From positions 299,128 through 363,127 of the forward strand of contig JAFQTT010000003.1 in NCBI GenBank assembly GCA_017408885.1: DNA of 64,000 nucleotides, read 5' to 3'. Made by a program: the position numbers and the translations under genes. The notes beneath the pieces were generated by a model. That model searched no databases. It was not told where the DNA came from and saw only the letters and a program-made list of their open reading frames with translations. Shown here one piece after another: positions 30,121-39,321 of the stretch. Numbering within the stretch: position 1 is the first letter of the stretch; the number at the start of each line of letters is the position of its first letter. Origin of the DNA: Methanocorpusculum sp. Lineage in GTDB: Archaea; Halobacteriota; Methanomicrobia; Methanomicrobiales; Methanocorpusculaceae.

Positions 30121-30582
30121 ATGCTTGAAGTCATTTTGTCCCCGCAGATTCTGCCATGGGTACTGATTGCGGCAGGAATTATTTTTCTGCTCATAGAAGC
30201 AGTCTCACCCGGATTTTTCATGGCAGTCCCGGGAACAGCACTGGTTGTTTTAGGCGTTCTGGCATTCTTTGCGTATGATCTGATGCTTACACCATTCGGT
30301 GTCATCGCCGCAGTCGTCGGAGCTGCGGCAGCGGCAGCCGTCACAATTCTTGTTTACCGCAAAGCATCACCTGATAAGAAACCTGAGACAATAAGTAAAG
30401 ACACAATTGTCGGAAAGAGGGGAAGAGTTACCACAGAAGTGACTGCTGATTCAATCTCCGGCAAAGTAGAAATTGACGGTGCTCTCTGGAGTGCCAGAAG
30501 CACAGGAAAAATAATCCCTGCCGGAACAGACGTTGTTGTTGTTGCCTCACAGGGAGTTCACATCACCGTGGAGGAGATTTAA
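30121..30582 (+). CDS. NfeD-like membrane protein
   Basis: 153 residues. Three hydrophobic segments in the first 80 residues (WVLIAAGIIFLLIEAV, GTALVVLGVLAFFAYDL, GVIAAVVGAAAAAAVTILV) followed by a small OB-fold NfeD domain (GKRGRVTTEV...GALWSARSTG). Partner of the SPFH protein starting on the next base; such pairs organise membrane microdomains. Confidence 0.88.
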   Translation: MLEVILSPQILPWVLIAAGIIFLLIEAVSPGFFMAVPGTALVVLGVLAFFAYDLMLTPFGVIAAVVGAAAAAAVTILVYRKASPDKKPETISKDTIVGKRGRVTTEVTADSISGKVEIDGALWSARSTGKIIPAGTDVVVVASQGVHITVEEI

Positions 30583-31629
30583 ATGTTAGAGTTCCCGACA
30601 CTTGTTCTCGCAATCGTTTTAGTTGTTTTAATCCTCCTTTTATTCGCAAAAGGAGTGGTCATTGTCCAGCCGTATCAGAAAGGTCTTGCAATCCGTCTTG
30701 GAACATACACCGGACAGTTAAATCCAGGTTTTAAGTGGGTTGTGCCGTTCATCACAAAGGTTGTAAAACTCGACCTTAGAACTCAGGTTATCGATGTTCC
30801 GTCTCAGGAAGTTATCACAAAGGATAACTCTCCGACTGATGTCGATGCAATCATCTATGTCCGCGTGATGGATCCGGAGCGTGCATTCTTCGAGGTTTCC
30901 AACTACCGTCAGGCAACAGTTGCTTTAGCCCAGACAAGTCTTCGCGGTATCATCGGAGATATGGAGCTTGATGAGATTCTCTACAACCGTGATATGATTA
31001 ACACCCGCCTGCGTGATATTCTGGATAAGGAAACCGACCAGTGGGGTGTGAAGATTGAGCGTGTGGAGATTAAGGAGGTCAATCCAATCGGTGCAGTCAA
31101 GCAGGCAATGACAGAGCAGACAGCAGCCGAGCGTGAGAGAAGAGCTGCAATCTTAAAAGCTGACGGAGAGAAGAGGGCTGCAATCTTAAAAGCGGAAGGT
31201 CTTCGTCAGAGTATGATTTTAGAGTCCGAAGGAGAGCGTCAGAGTAAGATTCTAAGAGCAGAAGGAGAGCGTCAGAGTAAGATTTTACAGGCTCAGGGAG
31301 AAGCACAGGGTCTTAGAATTTTAGCACTCGGTTCACGTGCACTCGATAAAAGGGCAGTTACTGTTCTCTCTCTTGATGCTCTGCAGAAGATGGCAGACGG
31401 TCAGGCAACGAAGATTATCTATCCATTCGAGGTCTCGAATCTGTTAAAGCAGGGTGCAAAGTTTTTGGGAGGAGACGAGCCGTTTGAGCCGGATGTTATC
31501 CCGGATGTGGACTTAGATGAGAGTATCTTAGGCGACCTGCCGGATAAGGATGAGATTGCAAGAGCTGTTGACAGTGCAAAGAGTGCTTCTTCGATGTCTT
31601 CTGAAGAGAAGATTGAGGAGAAGGAGTAA
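30583..31629 (+). CDS. SPFH/band 7 (slipin-type) membrane protein
   Basis: 348 residues. One N-terminal membrane segment, then a band 7 domain (VQPYQKGLAIRLGTYTGQLNPG, DVPSQEVITKDN) and a long coiled coil whose 10-residue repeats read AERERRAAILKADGEKRAAILKAEG and GERQSKILRAEGERQSK. Acidic C-terminus. Forms oligomers at the membrane with the NfeD-like protein. Confidence 0.92.
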   Translation: MLEFPTLVLAIVLVVLILLLFAKGVVIVQPYQKGLAIRLGTYTGQLNPGFKWVVPFITKVVKLDLRTQVIDVPSQEVITKDNSPTDVDAIIYVRVMDPERAFFEVSNYRQATVALAQTSLRGIIGDMELDEILYNRDMINTRLRDILDKETDQWGVKIERVEIKEVNPIGAVKQAMTEQTAAERERRAAILKADGEKRAAILKAEGLRQSMILESEGERQSKILRAEGERQSKILQAQGEAQGLRILALGSRALDKRAVTVLSLDALQKMADGQATKIIYPFEVSNLLKQGAKFLGGDEPFEPDVIPDVDLDESILGDLPDKDEIARAVDSAKSASSMSSEEKIEEKE

Positions 31630-31653
31630 TCCTTTTTTTTCTTTTTTTTTTTA
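31630..31653 (+). terminator. T-run terminator after the SPFH gene
   Basis: CC followed by two long T stretches separated by one C, directly after the stop codon; intrinsic archaeal termination commonly uses such T tracts. Confidence 0.7.
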
Positions 31654-31817
31654 GGAAATACACGCCCTGTTGGTGAGTATTACCCACACTCATATCACTA
31701 CTCGTGTTTCTTGAGTAAGTTAACGGTTAATTCCCATCAACATTTGTCATGATAGGTTAGAATATGTGAGAACGCGAGATGATTACAAGGATTTGGAAAA
31801 AAGAGGGTGTTTTAGGC

Positions 31818-34235
31818 TTAAGGAGTGTAACTTGCCGGATAGTTGACAGTTACGCCTTCATAGCTATTAAGTCCGGAAACACCTTTATCACCACCGAACA
31901 GCTGATCAAATACGATAAGCTGATTGTGTGTCTCTGTTTCATCGTGTTCACACTTGGTCAGATCAATTCCATCAGTGCTAGCACCTGCTTCTACACGTTT
32001 GAACTTGTATTCTCCTTCTCCAGCGTAAGATGGTGTGCCATAAGATGAATCTTCACAGTAATGATAGTTGATCCAGTCTCCATAGGTAACTACTACATTT
32101 TCACAAGTGACGTAGCCTGTTGGGTCTGCTACATTGGTATTGCTATCAACATTACCAATCAGCATTCCTGCCAGACGGTAGTTCCAATACTGATAGTTGG
32201 ATGCAACGTCATTATATGAATCGATTTCGCAATTTACAGTACAGTCTTTAAACGTAAGTTCTGCGTCTCCATAGATTCCTCCAACAATACCTCCAAGAAC
32301 ACAATCATAAGTTCCCCAGAGAGAAGAAACCTTAGTATCTTCAACAATCACATTCTTGAAAGTTTGTTTTCCATTAACTTCACCAACTACACCACCGGTA
32401 TATCTATTGTAGTTCTGAATGCGTGAATTTGTTACTTTTATGTTTTCATAGACGCAGTTTCCATAGGAATAACCAACAACTACTCCCATATCGATACATT
32501 CCATCACAATATCTGCATTATCTACATTAAGGTCCTTAATGGTGGCATTAACAACTGAAGCAAAGAGACCTCCACCTTCAGTACTGTAATCTAAGCCTAA
32601 AGCCCATCCATTCTGATACAGATTCTTAATGGTGTGTCCTTGTCCATCAAAGGTTCCCTTGAATACTACACTATATCCATATCCAATTGGGTCAAAGCTA
32701 ACACGTTCTCCGTTAGAATCATACTTTTCAAGGTCAAGGTCAGCAGTCAGTTTGATGGTTTTTCCTTCATAGGTGTTACCAGAATCAACATCCATTGCAA
32801 ATGCTTTAAGTGCGGCTGGACTGCTAACTTCTTTGATGTCCTCTCCCATAATCCAGATGAAGACATCTGTGTGTTTGTTCGATGAATCTACAGTCATATC
32901 ATCTTTGGAATAAGGACCAAATATTTCACCTGCATTCATCTTCTCACTGTAGTCACCATAGGGATTTGTCTTCTGGTCAACAATGATAAGAACATCATTT
33001 ACAGTACTGTCTGTAACTCTACTTCCTCTTGCCGCACCAGCAATACCTCCGATATCACGGTATGCTTTAAGGGTGACATCAGTTACAGTGTTTCCTGAAA
33101 GTACGCCCGGAGCACCATTTTCATCCAGTGCATGGTGACCAACGATGCCGCCAACCTTAGCTCCATCGTCATACTCGTTATCACCAACAAGTATTGGAAC
33201 AGCAGTAATCTCAGAATCAGAAACAGTGCAGTCCTTTACATATCCGTATACGGTACCTCCGACAATACCTCCAACCTTATTAGAACCATCTACCTTTGCA
33301 TTCTTAACAGTTACACTTTCAATAATTCCACTGTTAAAGATATTTCCAGCGACAACTCCGACACCTGTAGCCTCGGTATCCACTACAGCTCCATCAAAGA
33401 TAACATCCTTGATTTCACCATTTAAGACGCTGAAGAATCCAACATTACCTTCACCAGTAGTAATCTTCAGATTCTTGATAGAGTGTCCATCTCCATCAAA
33501 TACACCGCGGAATTTTGTGGTGGATGTTCCAATAGGAGTCCACTCCTCACCTTCGAGGTCAATGTCTGCAGTCAGTTTAACAGTTGTTCCTTCATAGCCG
33601 TTACCTGCGTTGACAGAATCTCTAAATTTCTTAAGCTGTTCAAGACTGCCAATAGTAATTTCCGTTTCTGCATTTGGATTAACGGACCAGTGTGCATTGA
33701 ATGTAAGTCTGTCAGTATGTTTTCCAGAAAGGGTTGCTCCCTTACCTTCTGTTTTGAAGATTAACTTCTCTGCATTTTCAGAGACACCTTCGGATACTAC
33801 CAGAACAACATTGTCATTTGCAGTAACAGCATTTCCATTATCTTTGATTACAGAGTATGGAATCCTACTTACAATAAAGTCAGTGTCTGCTCCATTCTGG
33901 AGATTGAAATCATGAAGACTGTTAACAGTAACAGTAAGCATGCTTTTTGCCGGAAGGAGAACATTTGATAAACTAACTTCTCCAGTGTGTTCCAGATTTT
34001 CGTTGAAGCTCACATCACTTGGAATCTTTAACACATATGTTGAAACTAAATCATATTCAAGATCCATACCATCGGTTTTATCTGCTGGTTGCAGAGGGAC
34101 CGTTGGTGTCGTCTGTGTCTCCTCAGTAGTCCCCTCTGATGCCTGAGTTTCCCCGGTTACATCATCAGCACTCACTACACCTGCCATGGAGAAAACCATC
34201 GCAAGAGCGAGGAGAATCGTTAAGAATTTCTTCAT
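31818..34235 (-). CDS. Secreted GLUG-repeat beta-helix protein
   Basis: 805 residues. Signal peptide (MKKFLTILLALAMVFSMAGVVSA), a Thr/Glu-rich linker (25-55), a beta domain (about 60-190), then two homologous repeat halves. Each half starts with a unit reading LKKFRDSVNAGNGYEGTTVK or LKAFAMDVDSGNTYEGKTIK and continues with GLUG-type repeats (VGGIVGG, FDGDGHSIKNL, FDGQGHTIKNL). No C-terminal anchor or sorting signal is seen. Probably a surface adhesin or sheath component; it follows a small membrane protein gene by 36 nt. Confidence 0.82.
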   Translation of the reverse strand: MKKFLTILLALAMVFSMAGVVSADDVTGETQASEGTTEETQTTPTVPLQPADKTDGMDLEYDLVSTYVLKIPSDVSFNENLEHTGEVSLSNVLLPAKSMLTVTVNSLHDFNLQNGADTDFIVSRIPYSVIKDNGNAVTANDNVVLVVSEGVSENAEKLIFKTEGKGATLSGKHTDRLTFNAHWSVNPNAETEITIGSLEQLKKFRDSVNAGNGYEGTTVKLTADIDLEGEEWTPIGTSTTKFRGVFDGDGHSIKNLKITTGEGNVGFFSVLNGEIKDVIFDGAVVDTEATGVGVVAGNIFNSGIIESVTVKNAKVDGSNKVGGIVGGTVYGYVKDCTVSDSEITAVPILVGDNEYDDGAKVGGIVGHHALDENGAPGVLSGNTVTDVTLKAYRDIGGIAGAARGSRVTDSTVNDVLIIVDQKTNPYGDYSEKMNAGEIFGPYSKDDMTVDSSNKHTDVFIWIMGEDIKEVSSPAALKAFAMDVDSGNTYEGKTIKLTADLDLEKYDSNGERVSFDPIGYGYSVVFKGTFDGQGHTIKNLYQNGWALGLDYSTEGGGLFASVVNATIKDLNVDNADIVMECIDMGVVVGYSYGNCVYENIKVTNSRIQNYNRYTGGVVGEVNGKQTFKNVIVEDTKVSSLWGTYDCVLGGIVGGIYGDAELTFKDCTVNCEIDSYNDVASNYQYWNYRLAGMLIGNVDSNTNVADPTGYVTCENVVVTYGDWINYHYCEDSSYGTPSYAGEGEYKFKRVEAGASTDGIDLTKCEHDETETHNQLIVFDQLFGGDKGVSGLNSYEGVTVNYPASYTP

Positions 34236-34270
34236 AAATCTTTTACCTCGATTTTAAAGATTTTTCACAC

Positions 34271-34831
34271 TTAGATTACCACAAGTGTTGTTCCCATATT
34301 CGCATTGTTGGTTGGTGTGCCAACTGAACCATCCTCATTAATGCGATACGGCTGTACGTGAATTAGTGCATCGTAGGTTCCCAAACTAAGTGTCTGGTTA
34401 AGTTTAATGCTCTGGATGTGCTTTCCCGGAGGTACTGCACCCGACTTATACAGTGAAATGTATTTGTCACCATCAGGAAGAAGCAGTTCGAATGTCAGGT
34501 AATACAGACCTTCGTTCTCTTCGGGGTTGTAGAAATCAACAGAATTAATTTCAGTTGTTCCTGAAGGAATTGTAATTCTGCCCCATCCTGGGATTGCTAC
34601 ATTCGGTTCGATGTTTGAATTAACAATCGGTGTAACATAATCACCGGCGTTGGTATCAATCTTCAAACCGTCCTCGTCTTCTGAAGAACTGCCTGGTGTG
34701 CCAATACCAAGCCAAATGAGGAAACTGTAGTCTCCGGTTATGATTGAACCAACCATAAGCCCACCGAAGCCAAGAGACAAAACAAGCGCGATTACTAAGA
34801 CAATAATTGCAACCTTTCCTGCTTTGCCCAT
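34271..34831 (-). CDS. Small membrane-anchored exported protein
   Basis: 186 residues. One N-terminal membrane segment (VAIIVLVIALVLSLGFGGLMVG) with a short basic head, then an acidic Ser linker and an outside beta-rich domain (GRITIPSGTTEINSVDFYNP). GGAGGT 7 nt before ATG 34831 sets the start. Not recognised as a family; it could anchor or export the GLUG protein encoded next. Confidence 0.7.
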   Translation of the reverse strand: MGKAGKVAIIVLVIALVLSLGFGGLMVGSIITGDYSFLIWLGIGTPGSSSEDEDGLKIDTNAGDYVTPIVNSNIEPNVAIPGWGRITIPSGTTEINSVDFYNPEENEGLYYLTFELLLPDGDKYISLYKSGAVPPGKHIQSIKLNQTLSLGTYDALIHVQPYRINEDGSVGTPTNNANMGTTLVVI

Positions 34832-35122
34832 CTCAGAAACCTCCAAAGGTCATTTTGCTAATTGGATAAATGCTACTCATATAGCAAGGTATAATATTGT
34901 AATCGTCCTGCCATAAATATATCTCAAACAAATGTTATTTGAATTACAAATAATTATACTACATTGCAAATAAGAAGCAAATAAACCCAGACATACTTAC
35001 CAATGAACATCCACATCAACATTACTCGATTTAAAGCGCGGATTAAAATGCATATTTGTAATTTATTTGAACCTCAAATGTCGCACTCTCACTATTATTT
35101 TCCAAGAACACAAATATTCCCA
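34832..35122. promoter_or_regulatory. AT-rich divergent regulatory region with 11-bp-spaced repeats
   Basis: Two GCAAATAA copies (34966-34973 and 34977-34984, period 11) and an inverted pair of TTATTTGAATTACAAATA-like and TATTTGTAATTTATTTG motifs (34935-34951 and 35053-35069). TATA-like boxes face both ways. Likely operator for the ribbon-helix-helix protein encoded at 35123. Confidence 0.5.
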
Positions 35123-35395
35123 ATGTCTCCAAATACCAGAATTAGAAAAAAACAGATGTCAATAAAACTTCCTCCGGATATTGAACAAAAGATTCGTGAT
35201 GCAGTTGAATCCGGAGAGTTTACCAACACCACCGATGCAATAACAGGAATGTTAAGATTATATTTCCAGAATAACGATGTCGCAAAACTTCAGGCAGAGA
35301 TTATCTCACTAAGAAATGATGTTGAACTTCTTAAAATGAGAAGCGAATATTTCGAGAAGAAGCTCTGTGAAGTAACAGTAAATACAAAACGCTGA
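35123..35395 (+). CDS. Ribbon-helix-helix regulator with coiled-coil tail
   Basis: 90 residues from ATG 35123. RHH fold: strand QMSIKLP, helix PDIEQKIRDAVESGEF, helix NTTDAITGMLRLYF; then a coiled coil (KLQAEIISLRNDVELLKMRSEYFEKKL). A longer ORF from 35003 adds 40 residues that look non-coding. Probably autoregulatory; may control the divergent surface-protein genes. Confidence 0.75.
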   Translation: MSPNTRIRKKQMSIKLPPDIEQKIRDAVESGEFTNTTDAITGMLRLYFQNNDVAKLQAEIISLRNDVELLKMRSEYFEKKLCEVTVNTKR

Positions 35396-35425
35396 CGAAC
35401 AAAACAGACAAAAACAATATCCAAA

Positions 35426-35809
35426 TTATTTTGGTTGTGGAGTATATCTCCACTCAAGCCCCCTCTTATTTCCGAAATTCACTAAAAGCCCCTCTTTTAA
35501 CCCTGTAGCTTCAAGATAGTGACCTATCTGTTCCTCATGAACCTTTGCTAAACAGCGAACCGCTTTTAGTTCAATGATAATTGAATCATTCACTAAAACA
35601 TCTGCAACATAATCTCTGTGCAGATTAACTCCCTTGTAGAAAACAGGGATTCGAACTTGAAGCCTTGCAGAAAAACCTGCCTCCTCCAACTCCATCTGGA
35701 ATGCTTTCTCATACACCGATTCAGAAAAGCCGCTTCCGAGATTGTGTCTAACCTTCATTGCGCATCCAACAATTCTGTACATATCCGAGTTTACATCTAA
35801 CTTATTCAT
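35426..35809 (-). CDS. GxxExxY family protein
   Basis: 127 residues. Seen: VRHNLGSGFSESVYEKAF (the GxxExxY signature), YKGVNLHRDYVADVLVND and IIELKAVRCLAKVHEEQIGHYL, a PD-(D/E)XK-like core with D and ExK. Function of the family is not established; often found as a lone accessory gene. GGAG 6 nt before ATG 35809 supports the start. Confidence 0.8.
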   Translation of the reverse strand: MNKLDVNSDMYRIVGCAMKVRHNLGSGFSESVYEKAFQMELEEAGFSARLQVRIPVFYKGVNLHRDYVADVLVNDSIIIELKAVRCLAKVHEEQIGHYLEATGLKEGLLVNFGNKRGLEWRYTPQPK

Positions 35810-35819
35810 AGACAGCTCC

Positions 35820-36080
35820 GAAGCCCTTGCGTACACCGCGGCGGGCTTACAAGGCTGGCGTGACAGCCCAAGGATGATATTGCTTCTGGGATTGGAAGCC
35901 GAAGGCTGACAAGACCAGAGGCATTATCTTCCTTGGGATAGAACGCCTGTGCCCCGCCCATTTTTTGTATATTAAGGAGGGCGTAAAGAAAACAGAAGAG
36001 TGCGCCGCAGTCCGCAGGTGAAATACCTGCGGTAAGCAGGGATGAACCGAGGACAAAGGAGCAGTCTTATGTTTTTAGCC
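35820..36080 (+). ncRNA. Candidate structured RNA in a 413-bp gene-free stretch (strand uncertain)
   Basis: No protein is credible in 35810-36222. The stretch folds strongly: CCCAAGGATGATA (about 35868) pairs with the region ending TATCTTCCTTGGG (about 35938) in a helix of about 23 bp with few mismatches, enclosing CTGG/CCAG and an AGCC/GGCT hairpin. GGCT-8nt-AGCC lies upstream. A 3' part reads GGTGAAATACCTGCGGTAAG, which faintly recalls the P10-P12 region of RNase P RNA, but the universal GGAAAGTCC block is absent. I cannot assign a family; the strand is a guess. Confidence 0.4.
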
Positions 36081-36155
36081 CGACGGAAAAACAGCAAAAG
36101 AGCATCAACCGTTTAATCTATCTTCAAAAAAGAAATCTCACAAAAAAATATTTTT

Positions 36156-36197
36156 CCCGCCGAATAGAGCGGCGCGGTTAGCAGCCGCTCCGGCGGG
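36156..36197 (-). terminator. Strong GC hairpin with U-run after the DP1 gene
   Basis: CCCGCCG and GAGCGGC pair with GCCGCTC and CGGCGGG (14 bp, 4-nt bulge, 10-nt loop). On the minus strand it is followed by AAAAATATTTTTTTG and lies 26 nt after the DP1 stop, resembling an intrinsic terminator. Confidence 0.7.
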
Positions 36198-36222
36198 CTC
36201 TCCTACACCAAACCAAAAAAAC

Positions 36223-37650
36223 CTACTTCATGAAACAGTACTTCTCATACGACAGCGTAGACAAATCAACAATGACAGCCTCCGCAGGCGTTGGAGAAAT
36301 ATTCATCTGCTTCTGGAAAGAAGTCTGAGACTGCCAGGTACCGGCATTAACCCCAAGAACTCCGCGATAATTAATAACCTCTGAGATATGCACATGTCCT
36401 GTGTGCAGAATATCCGGAACTTTTCTGATAATCATATTATCCTGATCCATAGAAAGAAGCGGAGTTCTCTGACCATAGATTGGACTTAAGTGACGCCTCT
36501 GAAGCATCGCCTTCATGATTTCGCCAGGATGCTCATATGAAGCTCCAGGGATAAACTTAATCAGATCATCAATACTTCTTCCGTGATACATAAGAGTTGA
36601 AACCGACTGGATACTGACAACAGCCGGATTCTCAACAAAACTTACATTACTCTTGAAAGTTCTTCTAAACTCATCAGGAATAACAGGCTGAGGCTCAGCC
36701 CCTCTTACTGCATCGTGATTTCCCGGGGCGACTACAATCTGAAGATGTTTAGGCATACCTGCCAGAAGCTCTCCTACACGGTCATACTGCTCATAGATGG
36801 TTTTGATTGTAAGCTCCTGATCCTGATTCGGATAGATACCAATACCGTCAACCACATCACCATCGATTAAGAGATAGTTAACCTCCGGATGGTTGTGCAT
36901 CCACTCAGTAAACCTGTCCCAACTGTCCTCAAGGAATGTGTTACTTCCAACATGCACATCCGAGATAAGAGCAACCTTTGCAGGCTCGCCTCTTGGAGGA
37001 GAGAAGGTATGCGTGAGAGGGATGTCAGGTCTAAAGAACGTATCAGCAAACACCATCCCCGAAGATATACCCCCGGGCTGTGCCGGCGCAAGCTTTCCTT
37101 TAACCCCTATGACCTCATCGGGCAGAATCTTTTCCGCCTCATCAAACCCTTCGCGGTTTTTATTGAACAGCACCTTGATGAATCCGGTAGGATCCTCAAT
37201 TTCAACGATACGGTGTCCCTTACCTGAAGTTGAGGTCGAAACAACCATACCGATAACACCAATGTCGGAATCAGCATACTTACTTCCAGATCTCGTGAGA
37301 GCCTCAATTGGATAAGGAGTAAGCCTTCCCTTCATCATCTGGGCTAAAGTATCGTAACGGTTCCTAAACATCCTGTAGCTTGACTCAGGATCAGGAAGAG
37401 GTATAGATGCCCCCTCACGTCCTGCAAGAATTTCAGGAAGAGAAGCAAGACCTACATCCAGCTTATCAGTTCGAAGAGCCGTCATTCCGGCAACTTCCTT
37501 CGGGGTTACAACCGTTACCCCGTGAGGAAGAGAACTGATAATTCCCTCGATAACACCAGACGCTCCGCTTTCGCTGACATAATTTACGACCTCAGGATGA
37601 ACCAGAAGGCCTGCGTCGAGGAACCGCTGAACAATTGCCCGCTTCTGCAT
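36223..37650 (-). CDS. polB: DNA polymerase D small subunit (DP1)
   Basis: 475 residues. Proofreading 3'-5' exonuclease subunit of euryarchaeal PolD. Seen: N-terminal helical region, OB fold (about 130-205, VEIEDPTGFIKVLFNK), then a calcineurin-type phosphoesterase: LISDVHVGS, LLIDGDVVDGIG, VVAPGNHDAVRG, YHGRSIDD and ILHTGHVHISEV. The catalytic motifs are intact. Its start overlaps the aminotransferase stop by one base, in the operon led by cdc6. Confidence 0.95.
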   Translation of the reverse strand: MQKRAIVQRFLDAGLLVHPEVVNYVSESGASGVIEGIISSLPHGVTVVTPKEVAGMTALRTDKLDVGLASLPEILAGREGASIPLPDPESSYRMFRNRYDTLAQMMKGRLTPYPIEALTRSGSKYADSDIGVIGMVVSTSTSGKGHRIVEIEDPTGFIKVLFNKNREGFDEAEKILPDEVIGVKGKLAPAQPGGISSGMVFADTFFRPDIPLTHTFSPPRGEPAKVALISDVHVGSNTFLEDSWDRFTEWMHNHPEVNYLLIDGDVVDGIGIYPNQDQELTIKTIYEQYDRVGELLAGMPKHLQIVVAPGNHDAVRGAEPQPVIPDEFRRTFKSNVSFVENPAVVSIQSVSTLMYHGRSIDDLIKFIPGASYEHPGEIMKAMLQRRHLSPIYGQRTPLLSMDQDNMIIRKVPDILHTGHVHISEVINYRGVLGVNAGTWQSQTSFQKQMNISPTPAEAVIVDLSTLSYEKYCFMK

Positions 37651-38810
37651 TATAAGGAATCCACAAACTCACCGATACGGCGAACCGCCTCAATAAGCCG
37701 CGGACGGTCAACGGCATAACAGGTTCTAACGTGACCCTCTCCGCTTTCTCCAAATGCACTGCCCGGAACAACTGCGACCTGCTGTTCCTTTAAGAGACGT
37801 TCTGCAAACTCCTCATCGGAAAGTCCTGTGGACTCGATAGATGGGAAAGCATAGAACGCACCCTGCGGGAGGTGGCAGGAAAGTCCGATGTCGTTTAAGC
37901 CCTTGACAAAGAGGTTTCTTCTGATGCGGTACTCTGAAACCATCTCGTTTTTCGCATCCTCGCCGGACTTGATTGCCTCAACCGCGGCAAACTGCGAGGC
38001 AGTAGGTGCCGACATCATACAGTACTGGTGAATCTTGAGAGCCGCATCGCAAATCTCCTTTGGAGCGCAGAGATATCCAAGACGCCAGCCGGTCATCGCA
38101 TATGCCTTCGAGAAACCGTTTAATGTAATTGTGCGCTCGAAAAGTCCATCGATTGAAGCTGTTGCTGTGTGTTTTAAATCGTAGGACAGTTCCGAATAAA
38201 CCTCATCGGAGATGACAAGCAGGTCATGGTCGATGATGATGTCAGAGATCGCCTTGAGGTCATCTTTGTCCATGACACCTCCTGTCGGGTTGTTTGGGAA
38301 GTTCATCATCAAGACCTTGGTCTTTGGTGTGATGTGTTCCATCAGTGCGTCAGGGGTGATTTTGAACTGATCCTCGGCTCTGCACGGCAGCGGCTTTGGA
38401 ATACCGCCTGCCAGATAGACCTCCGGCTGATAGGAAACGAAACATGGATCAACCACTAAAACCTCGTCTCCCGGGTTCACCACAGCACGCATTGCGATAT
38501 CGAGTGCCTCGGAGACACCGGTTGTGAATATGACTTCCGATGTCGGATCGTACTCTACACCGTAACGGTTTTTGAAGTCCTCAGAGAGCAGACCGCAGAG
38601 TTCGGGAAGTCCGCGGTTTGAGGTATACATGGTCATGCCCTTCTCAATTGAGGTGATGGCGGCCTTCGAGATGCTCCATGGAGTATCGAAGTCAGGTTCT
38701 CCTACACCTAAACTGATGACGTCTCCTTCCATCGTTAATACGAGGTCGAAGAACTTTCTGATTCCCGACGGCTTAATGTCGCGGGCAACGTCTGATACAA
38801 AGCTGCGCAT
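37650..38810 (-). CDS. Class I/II PLP aminotransferase
   Basis: 386 residues. Aspartate/aromatic aminotransferase superfamily: GVGEPDFDTP, TSNRGLPELCGLL, NFPNNPTGGVM, SDEVYSELSY, and the PLP lysine in LNGFSKAYAMTGWRLGY near residue 230. Substrate undetermined; archaeal relatives act on aspartate, aromatic acids or both. Preceded by an Lrp-type regulator (8 nt gap), so amino acid responsive control is plausible. Confidence 0.88.
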   Translation of the reverse strand: MRSFVSDVARDIKPSGIRKFFDLVLTMEGDVISLGVGEPDFDTPWSISKAAITSIEKGMTMYTSNRGLPELCGLLSEDFKNRYGVEYDPTSEVIFTTGVSEALDIAMRAVVNPGDEVLVVDPCFVSYQPEVYLAGGIPKPLPCRAEDQFKITPDALMEHITPKTKVLMMNFPNNPTGGVMDKDDLKAISDIIIDHDLLVISDEVYSELSYDLKHTATASIDGLFERTITLNGFSKAYAMTGWRLGYLCAPKEICDAALKIHQYCMMSAPTASQFAAVEAIKSGEDAKNEMVSEYRIRRNLFVKGLNDIGLSCHLPQGAFYAFPSIESTGLSDEEFAERLLKEQQVAVVPGSAFGESGEGHVRTCYAVDRPRLIEAVRRIGEFVDSL

Positions 38811-38818
38811 TTTTAGCC

Positions 38819-39310
38819 TCAGAAGTGAATGAGCTGCCTGTCGCGGTTTCCGGGACGCGACATTGGAACTCCCTGTTCTTTGTAGGTTCGCATGATAATC
38901 TGCGTCATGGTTTCGCGAACACCATCAATAGATGCAATCTGTTCTGCGACAAAGCGGGAAACCTCAGTCATGGTTTTTCCGTGGATGGTTATCTGGAAGT
39001 CGTGGGTTCCGGTTAAGAGGTGCACGCTTTCGACCTGCGGGAAGCGGGAAATCTTCTCGGCAATGCCGTCATAGCCGAGACCTTTCTCCGGGGTTACTTT
39101 GAGAGATAAGACAACAATTACATTGTCCTCGCCGGTAACGGAGTAGTCGATAACAGCAGTACAGCTGCGAAGAATTCCGGCATCCTTGAGTCCTGTGATT
39201 CTTGCCTCGACCTCATCTTCTGAAATCTCGAGCATGCAGGCAAGTTCGGCAGACGGGATTCTACTGTTGTTCTGTAATTCCTTTAAGATTTTTGCGTCAA
39301 TTTCGTCCAT
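38819..39310 (-). CDS. Lrp/AsnC family transcriptional regulator
   Basis: 163 residues. N-terminal winged helix (MDEIDAKILKELQNNSRIPSAELA), then an effector-binding RAM domain (VIVVLSLKVTPEKG, VHLLTGTHDFQITIHG). Senses an amino acid, likely a substrate of the aminotransferase encoded next. ATG 39310 fits the family start; the longer ORF does not. Confidence 0.92.
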   Translation of the reverse strand: MDEIDAKILKELQNNSRIPSAELACMLEISEDEVEARITGLKDAGILRSCTAVIDYSVTGEDNVIVVLSLKVTPEKGLGYDGIAEKISRFPQVESVHLLTGTHDFQITIHGKTMTEVSRFVAEQIASIDGVRETMTQIIMRTYKEQGVPMSRPGNRDRQLIHF

Positions 39311-39321
39311 GATATTCACCT

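Noticed and set aside
35990..36050. Archaeal RNase P RNA
   Set aside because: The GGTGAAA..GCGGTAAG segment is suggestive, but the universal GGAAAGTCC block and matching terminal helix were not found in order; kept only as a candidate structured RNA.
35847..36056. 69-aa minus-strand ORF in the gene-free stretch
   Set aside because: It overlaps the long helix, has no start signal and no recognisable features.
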